A stretch of 64,000 nucleotides of DNA from Chondrilla cf. caribensis (taxonomy: Eukaryota; Porifera; Demospongiae; Chondrillida; Chondrillidae). Shown in pieces: positions 63,457-64,000 of the stretch. The stretch lies in the NCBI GenBank assembly GCA_964020155.1, contig OZ026562.1, positions 1,415,001 through 1,479,000 on the forward strand, in the 5' to 3' direction. Every line of letters begins with the position of its first letter. Position 1 is the first letter of the stretch. Made by a program: the position numbers and the translations under genes. The notes beneath the pieces were generated by a model. It had not been told where the DNA came from and searched no databases. It saw only the letters and a list, made by a program, of their open reading frames with translations.

Positions 63457-63716
63457 ATTACTGTGAGAGGGAACTATACAGTACACCTATTCCCTTAATA
63501 CACTGACACACAGTTCTCTTCTCCTGTGTACAGACCCACAGTTCTGCTGACTTCCTCCGTAAACACACACTGATAGCCCTAATGAGCCAGACATTTTCAG
63601 AGTGTCCGATACACAATCGTCAAATGGACAGATTCTGTGAAGAAGACAGAGTGACCATCTGCCAGGACTGCTGTGCTCACCACAGTGAGCACACGGTGGT
63701 CAAGGTCACCGAAAAG
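61233..63716 (+). CDS. TRIM-like RING/B-box protein, 5' part (cut by window end)
   Basis: Exons: 61233-61287, 61376-61512, 61977-62077, 63011-63108, 63190-63278, 63534-63716. Phases join and the last exon ends in phase 0, so the gene continues past the window. A RING finger spans residues 8-63: CxxC at 8/11, CSHTFCSQC at 38-46, CPLC at 60-63. After a linker comes a B-box1-like module with CENC, KCKQC and CKDC, and then a B-box2 with CPIHN, FCEEDRVTIC and HHSEH. RING plus two B-boxes is the TRIM arrangement, so it is most likely an E3 ubiquitin ligase. The coiled coil and C-terminal domain lie outside, so the subfamily cannot be named. The start is the first ATG before the RING, 57 bp from PET100. 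Confidence 0.8.
62519..62588 (-). other. tRNA-like sequence (degenerate, possible SINE head)
   Basis: Read on the minus strand it has a B-box GGTTCGAGTCC and an A-box-like TGGCTCGGTGG. A 7-bp acceptor stem (GGTGGCT with AGTTGCC) forms with three G-U pairs. No proper anticodon stem forms and A-box spacing is off, so it is not a working tRNA by eye. A tRNA-derived SINE or pseudogene is more likely. It lies in an intron of the TRIM-like gene. Confidence 0.35.
63359..63454. repeat. (CA)n microsatellite
   Basis: A CA array with CG interruptions in the TRIM-like gene intron. Confidence 0.93.
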
Positions 63717-63794
63717 GTGCATACATGCAGGTTTACTTAATGTATCAGTAGTTGTAGTACATGTATACACATGTGAACACCCACATCCACACAA

Positions 63795-63930
63795 ACACAC
63801 ACACACGCACGCACACACACATGCACACACACACGCACACGCATGCACGCACAGACACATGCACACGCACACGCATGCACAAACACACGCACGCACACAC
63901 ACACACATGCACACACACACACACACACAT
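63795..63930. repeat. (CA)n/(CGCA)n microsatellite
   Basis: An interrupted CA array just after the last exon in the window. Confidence 0.92.
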
Positions 63931-64000
63931 CTAATGCCATCACCAGTATTCAGCAGTTGGTTTAACTCTCAGAGTGATCTACTGAGAAGTGCACTGGAGC

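Overview
This window is intron-rich animal nuclear DNA. Every confident gene has a eukaryotic exon structure, and the gene set (SZT2, EPS15, PET100, a TRIM-type RING/B-box protein, FN3-repeat receptors) is metazoan. The introns are short to moderate, and there are very many (CA)n arrays and TACGTA/TACATGTA-type tracts. An invertebrate is most likely. A sponge or other early-branching animal is my guess from the compact genes and the FN3 receptor cluster, but the species cannot be read from the sequence. Gene names come from recognising protein families by eye. No search was run. Exon borders come from GT/AG sites that keep the reading frame and phase consistent.

Layout. The left two thirds are dominated by one minus-strand gene, an SZT2 homologue. 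It starts at 44558 and still runs off the left end at 1287. Its N-terminal exons lie at 44558-32804 and the next exons at 8430-1287, separated by one intron of about 24.4 kb. Inside that intron, on the plus strand, sit three complete type I membrane protein genes made of fibronectin type III domains: gene A (11288-16011), gene B (16800-21883) and gene C (23884-32180). A and B are a recent tandem duplication. C is an older paralogue that carries two exons almost identical to A and B. A fourth plus-strand gene, an intronless protein with about five treble-clef zinc fingers (40105-41346), sits in a 1.8-kb SZT2 intron.

Right side. EPS15 (44802-58824, plus) starts 243 bp from the SZT2 start, head to head. 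It has three EH domains, a coiled coil, a DPF-rich region and a ubiquitin-interacting motif, 892 aa in my model. PET100, a small cytochrome c oxidase assembly factor, is on the minus strand at 61175-60432. It starts 57 bp from a plus-strand TRIM-like RING/B-box gene (61233 onward) that is cut by the window end.

How the genes relate. SZT2 (KICSTOR, mTORC1 nutrient sensing), EPS15 (clathrin endocytosis) and PET100 (complex IV assembly) are unrelated housekeeping genes, and two of the neighbouring pairs are divergent and may share promoters. The nested FN3 receptor array is the accessory-like part: it shows tandem duplication, apparent gene conversion, intron-length change and many small inverted-repeat elements. 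The rest is simple repeats, minisatellites and MITE-like elements, mostly in introns.
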